A DNA stretch of 42,221 nt from Chloroflexota bacterium (GTDB lineage Bacteria > Chloroflexota > Anaerolineae > CG2-30-64-16), in the NCBI GenBank assembly GCA_026389845.1, contig JAPLHB010000108.1:1-42221 (forward strand). Reading direction: 5' to 3'. Below are positions 1 through 8,943 of this stretch, piece after piece. How positions within the stretch are numbered: the first letter of the stretch is position 1; the number at the start of each line of letters is the position of its first letter. The notes under the pieces were generated by a model. That model searched no databases. It was not told where the DNA came from and worked only from the letters and a program-made list of their open reading frames with translations. Position numbers and translations under genes: made by a program.

Positions 1-530
1 CTCTGGGCATCGGCCACGGCCGATTCCAGGCTCAACAGATCGGGGCTGACCAGGTCATCCAGGGTGTTCTGCGCCTTCTGCAGTTGATACTGGGCCTTGG
101 CGATGTTCAGGTCGGCCTGGGCGATCTCGAGCGCGGTCGCTGACTTCTTGAGATCGGTGAGGGTCTTCTCGGCGGCGGCCAGATCGCTCTGGGCCTGGTC
201 GAGCGCCTGCTGATAGAGCGCCGGATCAACGGTCGCCAACACTTGGCCCGTGGTCACGGTGTTGCCCGCCGCAATCGTCAGGCTTGCCAATTGGGTGGTG
301 TGGCTCAAATGCTCGAAGGCCAGATCGGCGCTCTGCACGGCCTCCAACGCGCCCACGACGCTGACCGTTGCATCCAAGTTGCCCTGTTTCACCTGCACCA
401 CCTGGTTATAGGTCGTCCCACTGGTGGTCGTGCTGGCCGCGGTCGCGGTGTGGCTCCGATAATACCAATACCCGCCGGCGATGACTCCCACGAGTAGCAC
501 CGCCAATACCAGACGAATGATCTTCTTCAT
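1..530 (-). CDS. Efflux periplasmic adaptor (HlyD/MFP family), 5' part only
   Basis: The first 176 residues of a membrane-fusion/adaptor protein run off the left edge of the window. Translation from ATG at 528-530 gives a short basic start (MKKIIR), one membrane helix (about residues 5-22), a barrel-sandwich half motif ([20 protein letters not shown]) and the start of an Ala/Gln-rich coiled coil (residues about 105-176). Family role: linking an inner-membrane ABC transporter to the outside. It starts 1 base after the stop codon of the upstream ATPase gene, so the two are translationally coupled. It is a second, shorter-type copy of the adaptor at 5146-6735. The C-terminal part cannot be judged. 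Confidence 0.85.
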   Translation of the reverse strand, partial: MKKIIRLVLAVLLVGVIAGGYWYYRSHTATAASTTTSGTTYNQVVQVKQGNLDATVSVVGALEAVQSADLAFEHLSHTTQLASLTIAAGNTVTTGQVLATVDPALYQQALDQAQSDLAAAEKTLTDLKKSATALEIAQADLNIAKAQYQLQKAQNTLDDLVSPDLLSLESAVADAQ

Positions 531-531
531 G

Positions 532-1221
532 CTATCGCTCCTGTGTTACGCGCCATGGCTCGGCGCGGGTTTTGCACCTGTCCGGCTCGTGCGTAACGAA
601 CACGACCGTGATGTGCCTTTCTTCGCTCAACTGTTGGAAGATACGCATCACTTCCTCGCCTGCCTTCGAGTCGAGGTTGCCGGTCGGCTCATCGGCCAGG
701 ATGAGGCTCGGCTCATTCACCAGCGCCCGGGCGATCGCTACGCGCTGCTGCTGCCCGCCGGAGAGCTCATTGGGGCGATGGTGCAGCCGGTCGCCCAACC
801 CGACCATCTCCAAGGCGGCGATGCAGCGTTCGCGGCCATTGGGGTTGCCGGCATAGATCAGCGGCAGCTCGACGTTCGCCAGGGCCGACGTGCGCGGCAG
901 CAGGTTGAAGCTCTGGAAGACAAAACCGATCTTCCGGTTGCGGATTTCAGCCAGAGCGTTCTGGTTCATCTTGCTCACGTCATGGCCGTCCAGCAGAAAT
1001 GTCCCGCTGCTGGGCACATCCAACGCGCCCAGGATGTTCATCAGCGTGGATTTGCCGGAGCCGGACGGCCCCATGATCGCCATCATCTCGCCTGAGTGCA
1101 CCTCCAGCGAGACGCCTCGCAGCGCATGAACCTCGATCTCGCCCATGCGATAGGTTTTGGTTACATCTTGAATCGTGATCAGCCCCAATGGGAGGCTGCG
1201 CACTGCTTGACCGTTGTCCAT
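532..1221 (-). CDS. ABC transporter ATP-binding protein (MacB/LolD type), C-terminally truncated
   Basis: 229 residues. It has Walker [10 protein letters not shown] (about 51-59), Q-loop FQSFNLLPR, signature [14 protein letters not shown], Walker [13 protein letters not shown] and the H-loop VTHE. A GGAGGG ribosome site lies 8 bases before ATG 1219-1221. Directly after VTHEPD the sequence stops resembling the family ([15 protein letters not shown]) and ends, whereas its paralogue at 4254-4997 continues with the usual strand ([13 protein letters not shown]). This looks like a small deletion or frameshift removing the last about 20-25 family residues. All catalytic motifs remain, so activity is possible but uncertain. 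It lacks an intact partner permease inside the window. Confidence 0.88.
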   Translation of the reverse strand: MDNGQAVRSLPLGLITIQDVTKTYRMGEIEVHALRGVSLEVHSGEMMAIMGPSGSGKSTLMNILGALDVPSSGTFLLDGHDVSKMNQNALAEIRNRKIGFVFQSFNLLPRTSALANVELPLIYAGNPNGRERCIAALEMVGLGDRLHHRPNELSGGQQQRVAIARALVNEPSLILADEPTGNLDSKAGEEVMRIFQQLSEERHITVVFVTHEPDRCKTRAEPWRVTQER

Positions 1222-1363
1222 CTAAGATACCCTCCTTCACACGATTCTGCGAATCGAGTGTACTTTTCTGCTTTGTTCTACCGCTGATTGTCGCATGGTC
1301 GCCTGAGATGGGCCTGAGTGAAAACTGAGCGGATGCTGAGAGGAACAGTGCATATTAAAGTCA

Positions 1364-1396
1364 AAGCGCCAGGCACTTCGGAAGTGCCTGGCGCTT
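1364..1396. repeat. CAGGCACTT-family palindrome, copy 1
   Basis: Perfect 16-bp arms (AAGCGCCAGGCACTTC and its complement) around a single central G. It lies in the gap between the permease remnant and the truncated ATPase gene. The same core recurs at 42010-42043 inside a protein gene, and a reduced form is at 6851-6865. Confidence 0.85.
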
Positions 1397-1417
1397 GAGA
1401 GCGGATCCCCTGCTGTA

Positions 1418-1486
1418 TCACTCGTACCGCAGCGCCTCGATCGGGTTGAGCCGCGCGGCCTGGGCCAAAGCCACGATCGTACAAAT
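1418..1486 (-). pseudogene. C-terminal remnant of a MacB-like permease
   Basis: The minus strand reads ALAQAARLNPIEALRYE then TGA. This closely matches the C-terminal end of the intact permease at 2899-4257 ([16 protein letters not shown]). No upstream permease sequence follows; instead the beta-propeller gene ends 40 bases away at 1527. A second permease gene therefore appears to have been destroyed, leaving only its last codons. Confidence 0.7.
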
Positions 1487-1526
1487 CCGCACGGTTTGGG
1501 ATGTCCCGATTCGAGTTCTGCGGGTT

Positions 1527-2774
1527 TCACTTCCACGAAATGACGCGTTCGTCAACACCATCGTAGCGGATGGGTGTGCCCTGGAGGGCGCTGGTGGGCA
1601 GGAGCAGGTGCTGGTTACTACCGTCGGCATTCATGAGCCACAGTTCCCACGACTCATTGCGGTCGCTCAGGAAGGCGATCTGCCGGCCATCCGGTGACCA
1701 GGCCGGCGCGGCGTTGTTCCAGGAACGCTGTGCCGGCATGTCGAGCGGCGTCTGAGTCAGGCGCACGGCGCCGCTGCCATCGGCGTTCATCACGTGGACT
1801 TCCCAGTGACCGCTCTGCCAGAAAGTGACGGCGATCTTGCTGCCGTCGGGCGAGAAGACGGGCGCGCGATCGCCTGGGTTAGCCGTGAGCGCCCAGGTGT
1901 TGCCCAGGGTCACGTCCAGGGCGACCAGGCCCTGGGAGCCCTGGTAGACCACACGCCAGGGGTTGGCCGGATCCCAGGTCGGCCCAAAGGAGTGTGGATC
2001 GCTCGGGAGGTCCTGGTAAGAACCTGTCGCCAGGTCCACCAGGCGCAACCTCCAGTTAGGATCAGGGCCTTGCGTGAAGCAGAAGGTCCGCCCGCCGAAC
2101 GTGACGCACTGTTGCGTGGGTTCCAGGCTGCCGCCACCCTGCATGCTGATAACGATCTGCCGGCCATCCGGCGACCAAGCCGGCGACTTGGGCTGGCTGG
2201 CGCCGGACATTACCAGGCGCTCGCCGCTGCCATCCACGTTTATCATCCATAGGCCACCGGAAGCGCCGGTCTGCGACCCAGTCCACCGCGTGAAAGCCAC
2301 CCACTGGCCGTCGGGCGAGAGAGCCGGATCAATGCCCGTAGTGAGGTAGCGCAGCCCGCTGCCGTCCGGGTCGGTCACATAGATCGCGCCGCCGCTCCTC
2401 GTCTGGAAGACGATCCTGCTGCCCTGCACCAGCGCTGGCGCGCCGGCCGCACCCGGCGCTGACACAGGCGCCGCTACCTCCGGGACCTGACTCAAGTCCC
2501 CGCTGGTCTGGGCGTAAGCGCCGCTGACCCAGCCCGTGCGGCCATCGGCCAGCCGCACCTGGTACCAGCCTGTCGCGCGGTTCTGGCCCGTGACTACCAC
2601 GTCATCGCCGCTGTAGAGGACGCCGATCACCGAATACCCGATCCCCGGCCCCTGCCGCACGTTCAGCGCGGCCACCGACGGGGTCAGCCGCGTTCCCTCC
2701 GCGGCCAGCGCCGGGGAAACGACCGCCGTCAGCAGGACCAGGGTAAGCCACAAGATAACGCGTGTTCGCCGCAT
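1527..2774 (-). CDS. Secreted SH3b plus TolB-like beta-propeller protein
   Basis: 415 residues. A signal peptide (about 1-25, ending PALAA) is followed by a bacterial SH3 domain (about 31-92, LNVRQGPGIGYSVIG and TGWVSGAY) and a string of PD40/TolB-like repeats marked by SPDGQWVAF, SPDGRQIVIS, SPDGSKIAV and SPDGRQIAFLSD with DGSG turns. The likely location is outside the cytoplasmic membrane, binding wall or protein partners; no catalytic motif is seen. It sits between the intact permease and the permease remnant, so it may have been inserted into a duplicated efflux operon. Confidence 0.85.
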   Translation of the reverse strand: MRRTRVILWLTLVLLTAVVSPALAAEGTRLTPSVAALNVRQGPGIGYSVIGVLYSGDDVVVTGQNRATGWYQVRLADGRTGWVSGAYAQTSGDLSQVPEVAAPVSAPGAAGAPALVQGSRIVFQTRSGGAIYVTDPDGSGLRYLTTGIDPALSPDGQWVAFTRWTGSQTGASGGLWMINVDGSGERLVMSGASQPKSPAWSPDGRQIVISMQGGGSLEPTQQCVTFGGRTFCFTQGPDPNWRLRLVDLATGSYQDLPSDPHSFGPTWDPANPWRVVYQGSQGLVALDVTLGNTWALTANPGDRAPVFSPDGSKIAVTFWQSGHWEVHVMNADGSGAVRLTQTPLDMPAQRSWNNAAPAWSPDGRQIAFLSDRNESWELWLMNADGSNQHLLLPTSALQGTPIRYDGVDERVISWK

Positions 2775-2793
2775 ACGCCACTCTCCTTTAGAG

Positions 2794-2895
2794 CCTATCC
2801 GAATAACCAGCGGAGGCGGCTCCCAGACATCGGCTGTACTTTCGCCCGCCGCCGGTTGCGGGCATGGGAGCCCGCGCAGCTATTATTCGGATAGG
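2794..2895. repeat. MITE-like inverted-repeat element
   Basis: 102 bp with perfect 13-bp terminal inverted repeats (CCTATCCGAATAA and TTATTCGGATAGG) and an inner pair of complementary arms (GGCTCCCA / TGGGAGCC). It fills the gap between the permease stop and the beta-propeller start. No convincing target duplication was seen. It could also act as a transcript hairpin. Confidence 0.7.
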
Positions 2896-2898
2896 CAT

Positions 2899-4257
2899 TT
2901 ACTCGTATCTCAGCGCGTCGATCGGGTTGAGCCGGGCGGCGCGACGGGCTGGGTAGATGCCGAAGAACAGCCCCACCGCCATCGAGAACGTGAGGGCGAG
3001 CGCCACAGAGCTGAGGCTCACGATGGCCGTCAGCAGGCCGCTGAGGGTCACCGCGAACGCGATCAGCGCCCCGAGCGCCAGCCCGAGCACGCCTCCGGTC
3101 AGGCTGATCACTACCGCCTCGACGATGAACTGCAGCAAGATGTCCTGCCCCCGCGCCCCGACCGCTTTGCGTAGACCGATCTCCCGCGTCCGCTCGGTGA
3201 CGCTGACCAGCATGATGTTCATGATGCCGATCCCGCCCACCAGGAGGGAAATGCCGGCAATCGCAGCCAGAAAGCCTGTGAAGAGGGACGTAATGCTGGT
3301 CACGACGCTCAGGGCCGAAGCCATGTTAATCACCCGGAAGTCATCGGCGCTGCCATCGGCTTTCACGCGATGCCGCTCGCGCAGCAGGACCTCGATGCGG
3401 GTCTGGATGGCATCCAGGTCGGCGCTGTTCGTGGCCGCCACCGTGATGGTCGCCACCCGGTAGCTGTTGCCGTCGGGCGTGCGCGCCCCGAACAGCCGCT
3501 GCTGCGCCAGGCTGATCGGCACGAAGCCCTGGTCGTCCACCGACCCGAAACCACCGCCGCCCTGCGGCGTCAGGACGCCGATCACGCGGAGGGCCTGGTC
3601 CTTGACGCGCACGGTCTGGCCCACCGCCTGGCCGCTGCCGAAGAGGCCTTTTGCCAGAGTGGCGCCGAGGACGATGACTGGCTCACCGGCCCGTTCCTGA
3701 ACGTCGTTGAACAGAGAGCCATTGGCCGCGACCAGGTTATTGATCCCGAAGTAGGCGACGTTGGTGCCGACGATCTGGCCGGTCTTGTGGGCTGCCGCCG
3801 CGACGATGTCCGTGCTGCCGCTGAACTGTGGCGCGATACCGATCACGGGCAGGCGGAGCGCGTCGATCGCCTGCGCGTCGTCGCTGGTCAGCGTTTGCGG
3901 CGGTTGGCTCCCGCTGAACTCGTTGCCGCCCGACGGCTGGCCGCCCCGCGTCGAGGGCGCGCTGGGCATGATGGTCAGCAGGTTGGTGCCGATGCTCTGT
4001 ACCTGGCTGGTGATCGCGGCCTGGGCCCCATTGCCCAGCGCCAGCAGGGCCACCACCGACCCCACGCCGATGATCACGCCCAGCATGGTCAGGGTGGAGC
4101 GCATCTTGTTGGCAAACAGGCTCTCGAACGAGACGCGCACGACTTCCGCCAGGCTGAAGCCGCCGACCGCATCTGCTCCCAGTGGCGGCAGCATTTCACC
4201 CGCAATCCCGCCGGTCGCGGGGGTCAAAGACTGGAGATCGGAAACTGAAGCTGTCAT
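2899..4257 (-). CDS. MacB-like ABC permease
   Basis: 452 residues. A cytoplasmic lead is followed by TM1 (about 55-78, [21 protein letters not shown]), a MacB-type periplasmic core domain (about 80-320) and an FtsX domain with three helices near the C-terminus (about 325-440), ending [16 protein letters not shown]. Family role: mechanotransmission export of peptides, lipids or drugs, together with an ATPase and a periplasmic adaptor. ATG 4255-4257 overlaps the ATPase stop (ATGA), which indicates translational coupling. Confidence 0.92.
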   Translation of the reverse strand: MTASVSDLQSLTPATGGIAGEMLPPLGADAVGGFSLAEVVRVSFESLFANKMRSTLTMLGVIIGVGSVVALLALGNGAQAAITSQVQSIGTNLLTIMPSAPSTRGGQPSGGNEFSGSQPPQTLTSDDAQAIDALRLPVIGIAPQFSGSTDIVAAAAHKTGQIVGTNVAYFGINNLVAANGSLFNDVQERAGEPVIVLGATLAKGLFGSGQAVGQTVRVKDQALRVIGVLTPQGGGGFGSVDDQGFVPISLAQQRLFGARTPDGNSYRVATITVAATNSADLDAIQTRIEVLLRERHRVKADGSADDFRVINMASALSVVTSITSLFTGFLAAIAGISLLVGGIGIMNIMLVSVTERTREIGLRKAVGARGQDILLQFIVEAVVISLTGGVLGLALGALIAFAVTLSGLLTAIVSLSSVALALTFSMAVGLFFGIYPARRAARLNPIDALRYE

Positions 4258-4997
4258 AGCGGCCTCCCAGGCGCCTGTTGCGTGACGGCGGCGCGCCTGG
4301 GCGCCGGACCATCGCTGACCAACTGGCCGTCGCGCAGGGTCAGCACCCGGCTGGCATAGGCAGCCACCTCCGGCTCGTGCGTCACGACGATGACGGTCAG
4401 GCCCTGATTGCGGTTCAGCGATCGCAGGATGCCCATGATTTCGTCGCTGGTCTTCGTATCCAGCGCGCCGGTGGGCTCGTCGGCCAAGATTACCGACGGG
4501 CTGCCCACCAGGGCGCGCGCGATGGCGACCCGTTGCTGCTGACCGCCGCTCAATTCGTTGGGCCGGTGGTGCATGCGGTCCCCCATGCCCAACATCCGCA
4601 ACGCCATCTCGGCACGCGCCTTGCGCCTGGCTGCCGGCACACCCCGGTAGAGCAACGGCATCTCGACGTTGCGCAGCGCCGTCTGCCGCGGCAGCAGGTT
4701 GTATTGCTGGAAGACGAAGCCGAGTTTTACGCTGCGGATGAGCGCCAGGTCGTTGTCGTCCAGATGTTGGGTCTCCACGCCATCCAGTCGGTAAGCGCCT
4801 GTCGTCGGCGTGTCAAGGCAGCCGAGCATGTTCATCAGCGTGCTCTTGCCGCTCCCGCTGTGGCCGATGATGGCGACGAACTCGCCCGGCGCGATATCAA
4901 ACGTCACCCCGCACACCGCCTGCACCTTGACCTCGCCCATCTCATACACCTTGCACAGGTCGGTCACGGAGATCATGCTCTCAGTCATATCCATCAA
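4254..4997 (-). CDS. ABC transporter ATP-binding protein (MacB/LolD type)
   Basis: 247 residues with Walker [11 protein letters not shown]-loop FQQYNLLPR, signature [14 protein letters not shown], Walker [13 protein letters not shown] and the H-loop VTHEPE, followed by a complete C-terminal strand. Several in-frame ATGs exist at the start (MMDMTESM); M6 or M8 also fit. It is the energy subunit for the permease at 2899-4257, with which it overlaps by 4 bases. A mobile inverted-repeat element now separates it from the adaptor gene upstream. Confidence 0.92.
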   Translation of the reverse strand: MMDMTESMISVTDLCKVYEMGEVKVQAVCGVTFDIAPGEFVAIIGHSGSGKSTLMNMLGCLDTPTTGAYRLDGVETQHLDDNDLALIRSVKLGFVFQQYNLLPRQTALRNVEMPLLYRGVPAARRKARAEMALRMLGMGDRMHHRPNELSGGQQQRVAIARALVGSPSVILADEPTGALDTKTSDEIMGILRSLNRNQGLTVIVVTHEPEVAAYASRVLTLRDGQLVSDGPAPRRAAVTQQAPGRPL

Positions 4998-5010
4998 TCC
5001 TTCCCGGCTC

Positions 5011-5139
5011 GTAACCGTTCAGCCCTTGCCGAAACGCAAGCATCCTGGGCGGAGCGGAGCGTCTTTTGCGAAGCGGAGTCGAAGGATGCGCCTTTCTGCG
5101 CATGGCCGCATCCTTCCAAGTTGAGACCTGAACGGTTAC
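5011..5139. mobile_element. MITE-like element with 8-bp target duplication
   Basis: 129 bp bounded by perfect 12-bp terminal inverted repeats (GTAACCGTTCAG / CTGAACGGTTAC) and flanked on both sides by CCCGGCTC (5003-5010 and 5140-5147). The right target copy overlaps the stop codon of the adaptor gene. The interior holds a second hairpin (GAAGGATGCG / CGCATCCTTC). It has no coding capacity. The insertion split an adaptor-ATPase gene junction. Confidence 0.85.
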
Positions 5140-5145
5140 CCCGGC

Positions 5146-6735
5146 TCATCCGCCGAAGCCCATCCCGAGCGTGCGCGGCGCGCCGTTGCTGGGCAGGGCG
5201 ATGATCGGCTGGCCCTCGCTGACGCCGCTCACGATCTCGGTCTGCACGCCGTCGCTCAGCCCGACCTGCACCTCAGCCTCGCGCGGTGCAGCGGGGCGAC
5301 CTTGCGCGTCGGTCTCCGGAATCTGCACCACGCGGCCTATGCCCTTGGGCAGCAATGCTGTGCTGGGCACGAGCAGGACGTTGTCCCGCTGCGCGGTGAC
5401 GATGCTCAGGTCAGCGGTCATGCCGACCTTGACCCGGAGCTCGCTGTCGGGGAAGCTCACACGCACGGCGTAGGTCACGAGGCCGTTGACGTTGTCGCCG
5501 GCCGGCGCGATGTAGCTGACCTTGCCGTCCGTCTGCCACCCGCCCAGCGACTGGATGGTCAGCTTGACCGGCTGGCCGAGCTGGACCGCCGCCACATCGT
5601 TCTCACTCAACTTCAGATCCACGTGCAGCACGCTGCGGTTGATCAGCTTGAACGCTGCGCCGGCGCCGCTCGCGGAGCTGCCCGGCACCACGTTCACCTG
5701 AGTCACGATGCCGGCAAAGGGCGCCGTGAGGGTTGCGTTGTCGAGGCTGAGTTGGGCCTGCTTCAGCGAGACTTCGGCTTGCGTCACCGCGGCCTGCTGG
5801 ATCTGCAGGTCTGTGGCCGTGGCCGGCGCGGTGAGCTTGGCCAGGTTCGCCTTGGCCTGATCGAGGCTGGCCTTCGCTGCGGTCACATCCTCGGACCGCG
5901 GCGCGAGCTTGGCCAAGTTCGCCTTAGCCTGCGCCAACTGCGCGGCCGCCGAAGCGATCTTGGACTGCGCATCGGTCCCAGAGGTCTGCTGGAGAGCCTC
6001 GTAGTTGGCCTTCGCCTGCTCGTAGTCAGTGGTCGCCTGCTGGAGTTGTAAGGATTGCGACATCATCGCGATCATCGGATTGCTGGCCACCCTATCATAG
6101 TTAGCCTGGGCCTGCTTTAGCGACGCCTCGGCCTTCTGCCAGGTTGCTGTTGCTGACGTCAACTGGCTGCCAGCGGTACCGGCCGATTTCACCGCCGCGT
6201 CATAGGCGGCCTGGGCGCTGACCCGAGCCGCCTGGCTGGCCGTCAGGTCTTCAGCCGTCGGACCATTGGCGACTTTGTCGTAGTTGGCCTGGGCAGACGC
6301 CACGCTTGCCTGGGTAGACGTGATATCTTCGGGCCGGGCGTTGCCCTGCTGGGCCTGCACCAGCCGCGCCCTGGCGCTCTCCAGGCTGCTGCGGGCGGCG
6401 GTTACCTGGAATTGCAGGTTGCGGTCGTCCAGCCTGGCCAACGGCTGCCCGGCCTGGACGGTGTCGCCTTCTTTGACGAGCACTTCGGTCACGGTACCCG
6501 CGGTCTGGAAGGCAACGTTCAGGGACTGTTCAGCAGCCACCGACCCACTGCCGGCGACGGTCACAACCAAGTTACCGCGGGCCACCGGCACCGTTGGTCG
6601 CGGGGTCGCAGCCCCGCGCTGGGCGTTCGAGTTGATCAGGAGCGCGGCGGCGATCGCCACGACGATCATGACGATGCCGACCGCCATCCAGCGGCCCGAA
6701 AGCTTTTTCCGGCGGGGTAGTGTCGTAGTTGCCAT
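5146..6735 (-). CDS. Efflux periplasmic adaptor (HlyD/MFP family)
   Basis: 529 residues. N-terminal membrane helix (about 16-36), first lipoyl half (GTVTEVLVKEGDTVQAGQPL, about 80-99), an unusually long Ala/Gln coiled-coil hairpin (about 105-335) with repeated AKANLAKL segments, second lipoyl half (APFAGIVTQVNVVPG), beta-barrel and membrane-proximal domains, and a Gly-rich end. It is first in the ABC export operon (adaptor, ATPase, permease). The coiled coil is long compared with a typical MacA. Repeats inside it (SQ/AQANYDKVA, QAQANYDRVA) suggest growth by internal duplication. Confidence 0.9.
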   Translation of the reverse strand: MATTTLPRRKKLSGRWMAVGIVMIVVAIAAALLINSNAQRGAATPRPTVPVARGNLVVTVAGSGSVAAEQSLNVAFQTAGTVTEVLVKEGDTVQAGQPLARLDDRNLQFQVTAARSSLESARARLVQAQQGNARPEDITSTQASVASAQANYDKVANGPTAEDLTASQAARVSAQAAYDAAVKSAGTAGSQLTSATATWQKAEASLKQAQANYDRVASNPMIAMMSQSLQLQQATTDYEQAKANYEALQQTSGTDAQSKIASAAAQLAQAKANLAKLAPRSEDVTAAKASLDQAKANLAKLTAPATATDLQIQQAAVTQAEVSLKQAQLSLDNATLTAPFAGIVTQVNVVPGSSASGAGAAFKLINRSVLHVDLKLSENDVAAVQLGQPVKLTIQSLGGWQTDGKVSYIAPAGDNVNGLVTYAVRVSFPDSELRVKVGMTADLSIVTAQRDNVLLVPSTALLPKGIGRVVQIPETDAQGRPAAPREAEVQVGLSDGVQTEIVSGVSEGQPIIALPSNGAPRTLGMGFGG

Positions 6736-6793
6736 TGTATGCCTTTCCTGTCATTGATCGGGATGGACTCTGCTGATCGCCATCCTGCAGTAC

Positions 6794-6823
6794 AGTATAG
6801 TGGGGTTTCGTTCCTCTGTAACC
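6794..6823 (-). promoter_or_regulatory. Candidate sigma-70 promoter of the efflux operon
   Basis: On the minus strand a TATACT hexamer (6794-6799) lies about 60 bases before the adaptor start. The -35 region (TTACAG, spacing 16) is a weak match to TTGACA. Modest support only. Confidence 0.4.
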
Positions 6824-6850
6824 ATGCAAGCAGGCGATCATTCTGTCTCT

Positions 6851-6865
6851 ACGTGCCAGGCACGT
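6851..6865. repeat. Short CAGGCAC palindrome (reduced copy)
   Basis: ACGTGCC-A-GGCACGT is a 15-base palindrome using the same outer arms as the 42010-42043 element but without its central CACTT...AAGTG part. It may be a deletion derivative. Function unknown. Confidence 0.5.
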
Positions 6866-6931
6866 CCTGCCCTTCGCCGCTAACGATACCAAATTCCGCT
6901 CTGCCCTGCCAGTGCCGCGCGTGACAAGCAT

Positions 6932-6971
6932 GCATGACGCCGCTCACGCAACGATGTGACAAACGTCATGC
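6932..6971. promoter_or_regulatory. Inverted repeat upstream of the two-component system
   Basis: GCATGACG (6932-6939) and CGTCATGC (6964-6971) form perfect 8-bp arms 24 bases apart in the divergent control region between the efflux operon and the kinase gene. A binding site for the adjacent LuxR-type regulator is possible but unproven. Just downstream, TAAGAT (7014-7019) could be the -10 box of the kinase gene. Confidence 0.3.
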
Positions 6972-7027
6972 GCGCAGATGATTCAAGAACGTGTCAAAAC
7001 GGGCCAACTTGTGCTAAGATGCAGGGC

Positions 7028-8290
7028 ATGGAAAGACGCTCCACCCTCGAACCCGGTCTGCTCTCGTTATTCCGCATGCTCACGGCGTTCCGCGTGGGCC
7101 TGGTGATGCTCGGCGCGCTCGGCATCCAGCGTCACAGCGGGGCGTGGTCTACGCTGCTCCTCGGCCTGGCCGATGGTTCGGTCCTGCTGGTCTACCTGGC
7201 GTGGCCCGGCTTGCCGCGCCGTCTGGGCCGCCTCTACCTCCCCCTGGGCCTGGGGATCGCCGTCGTCGGGCCATTGCTGACGCAACACGCGCTGGCGCCC
7301 TTCAGCGAAATCTGGACCGTCGCGCCCTTGCTGATGGCCTGGCAGCAACTGCCGGTCTTGCTGATCCCGGTCGTGCTGATCGCCTGGCAGTACGGGTTTC
7401 GGGCCGCCTTAATCGTCATCATCGGGACCCCGCTGCTCGATCTGGGCCTGGCGTTCCTCTTCGGCGGGTCGAGCGGCATCATGTCGCTGTTTCCGGCTGA
7501 GGCAAGTCTCGACCTGGCTCGCGGTCTCGCCGTCGCCCTCTTCAGCCGCACGATCACCCTGCTGGTGGCGGGCTACATGGTCTCGCGGCTGGTGATGGCG
7601 CAACGGCAACAACGCGCGGCCCTGGCCCAGGCCAACGCGCGGCTGGTCGGCTATGCGGCTACCCTGGAGCAACTCACCACCAGCCGTGAGCGGAACCGCC
7701 TGGCCCGCGAGCTGCACGACACGCTGGCCCACTCCCTCAGCGCGATGGCCGTGCAGTTGGAGGCCGCGGATGCGCTTTGGGATACCGCCCCGGACGAGGC
7801 GCGCCGACGCCTGGCCCGTTCGCTGGACACCACCCGCGACGGCCTGGCCGAGACCCGCCGCGCGTTGCAGGCCTTGCGCGCCAGCCCACTGGACGACCTG
7901 GGGTTGGGGCTGGCGGTGCGGGCGTTGGGCGAATCCGTTGCAGCCCGCAACCGTCTGGCTGTGGACGTGCAGGCGCCGGAGACCATCGAGCGGCTGTCGC
8001 CCGCCGTCGAGCAGTGCGTCTATCGCGTCGCTCAAGAGGCGTTGGAGAACGTGACCCGCCACGCGGTCGCGCGGCGCGTCAGCGTGGGGCTGGACGTGCA
8101 GGGCCAGCGCGTCGTCTTAACAGTGGCCGATGACGGGCAGGGCTTCGACGTGGCGGCTGCGCTGGCAGACGACCGGTTCGGCGTGCGCGGAATGCAGGAG
8201 CGGGCCGAGATGGTGGGCGGCGCGCTGGAAGTCACGAGCGCGCCCGGCCAGGGTACCATGGTGCGCCTGACGGTGGAGGATACTGCATGA
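7028..8290 (+). CDS. Sensor histidine kinase (LiaS/NarL type, HisKA_3)
   Basis: 420 residues from ATG 7028; an upstream in-frame ATG at 6956 would add 24 non-family residues and overlap the likely promoter. About six hydrophobic helices fill residues 15-190, followed by a short linker coil, then the HisKA_3 box ERNRLARELHDTLAHSL with phospho-acceptor His230, and an HATPase_c domain with the N-box (QEALENVTRHA) and G-boxes (DDGQGFD, GVRGMQERAEMVGG). The membrane domain is the likely sensor. It overlaps the regulator gene by 4 bases and is divergent from the efflux operon, which suggests it senses envelope or drug stress and controls that operon (inference). Confidence 0.93.
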   Translation: MERRSTLEPGLLSLFRMLTAFRVGLVMLGALGIQRHSGAWSTLLLGLADGSVLLVYLAWPGLPRRLGRLYLPLGLGIAVVGPLLTQHALAPFSEIWTVAPLLMAWQQLPVLLIPVVLIAWQYGFRAALIVIIGTPLLDLGLAFLFGGSSGIMSLFPAEASLDLARGLAVALFSRTITLLVAGYMVSRLVMAQRQQRAALAQANARLVGYAATLEQLTTSRERNRLARELHDTLAHSLSAMAVQLEAADALWDTAPDEARRRLARSLDTTRDGLAETRRALQALRASPLDDLGLGLAVRALGESVAARNRLAVDVQAPETIERLSPAVEQCVYRVAQEALENVTRHAVARRVSVGLDVQGQRVVLTVADDGQGFDVAAALADDRFGVRGMQERAEMVGGALEVTSAPGQGTMVRLTVEDTA

Positions 8291-8943
8291 TTCGGGTGGT
8301 CATCTGCGATGATCAGGAGATGGTCTGCGAAGGGCTGCGTGCGATTTTGGGCACCGCGCCGGATGTCGCGGTGGTCGGCGTCGGTCACGATGGCGCCGAA
8401 GCGGTGGAGCTGGCCGGCCAGCATCGGCCCGACGTGGTGCTGATGGACTTAAAAATGCCGGGGGTGAACGGCATCCAGGCCACGCGGCAGATCAAAGACC
8501 GCTTCCCCGACGTGCGGGTGCTGGCGCTGACGACCTACGACGCGGACGAATGGGTCTTCGATGCGATCCGGGCCGGCGCGGACGGCTACCTGCTCAAAGA
8601 CACCCCGCGCGCCCGGCTGATCGAAGCGATTCGCGGCACCGCAACGGGCGCGACTCACGTTGACCCGCAGATCGCGGGCAAGCTGTTTGCGCGGGTGGCC
8701 CAGCAGGCCGCGCCGCCCGCCGAACCGGCCGCGCTCCGCTCGTTGAGCGAACGCGAGCTGGAGGTGCTGCGCCTGCTGGCGCGCGGCCTGAGCAACGCCG
8801 ACATCGCCCGGCGCCTCTACCTCTCCGAAGGCACTGTGCGCAACTACGTCAGCGGCGTGCTCGCCAAGCTGGACGTGGCCGACCGCACCCAGGCCGCGAT
8901 CCTGGCGCTGCAATATGGCGTGGTGGGGCCGGAGGATGGGTGA
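8287..8943 (+). CDS. Response regulator, NarL/LuxR family
   Basis: 218 residues. The receiver domain has the acidic pair DD (9-10), phospho-acceptor Asp54 in VVLMDLKMPG, Thr in LALTTYDAD and Lys in YLLKD. A GerE/LuxR helix-turn-helix follows at about 150-210 (LSERELEVLRLLARGLSNAD, then SEGTVRNYVSGVLAKLD). It is translationally coupled to the kinase (ATGA overlap). A 60-base stretch of its 3' end is repeated exactly at 9599-9658. Confidence 0.95.
   Translation: MIRVVICDDQEMVCEGLRAILGTAPDVAVVGVGHDGAEAVELAGQHRPDVVLMDLKMPGVNGIQATRQIKDRFPDVRVLALTTYDADEWVFDAIRAGADGYLLKDTPRARLIEAIRGTATGATHVDPQIAGKLFARVAQQAAPPAEPAALRSLSERELEVLRLLARGLSNADIARRLYLSEGTVRNYVSGVLAKLDVADRTQAAILALQYGVVGPEDG

Noticed and set aside
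6956..7027. Earlier start for the histidine kinase
   Set aside because: The extra 24 residues have no family match and the ATG at 6956 lies within the likely control region.
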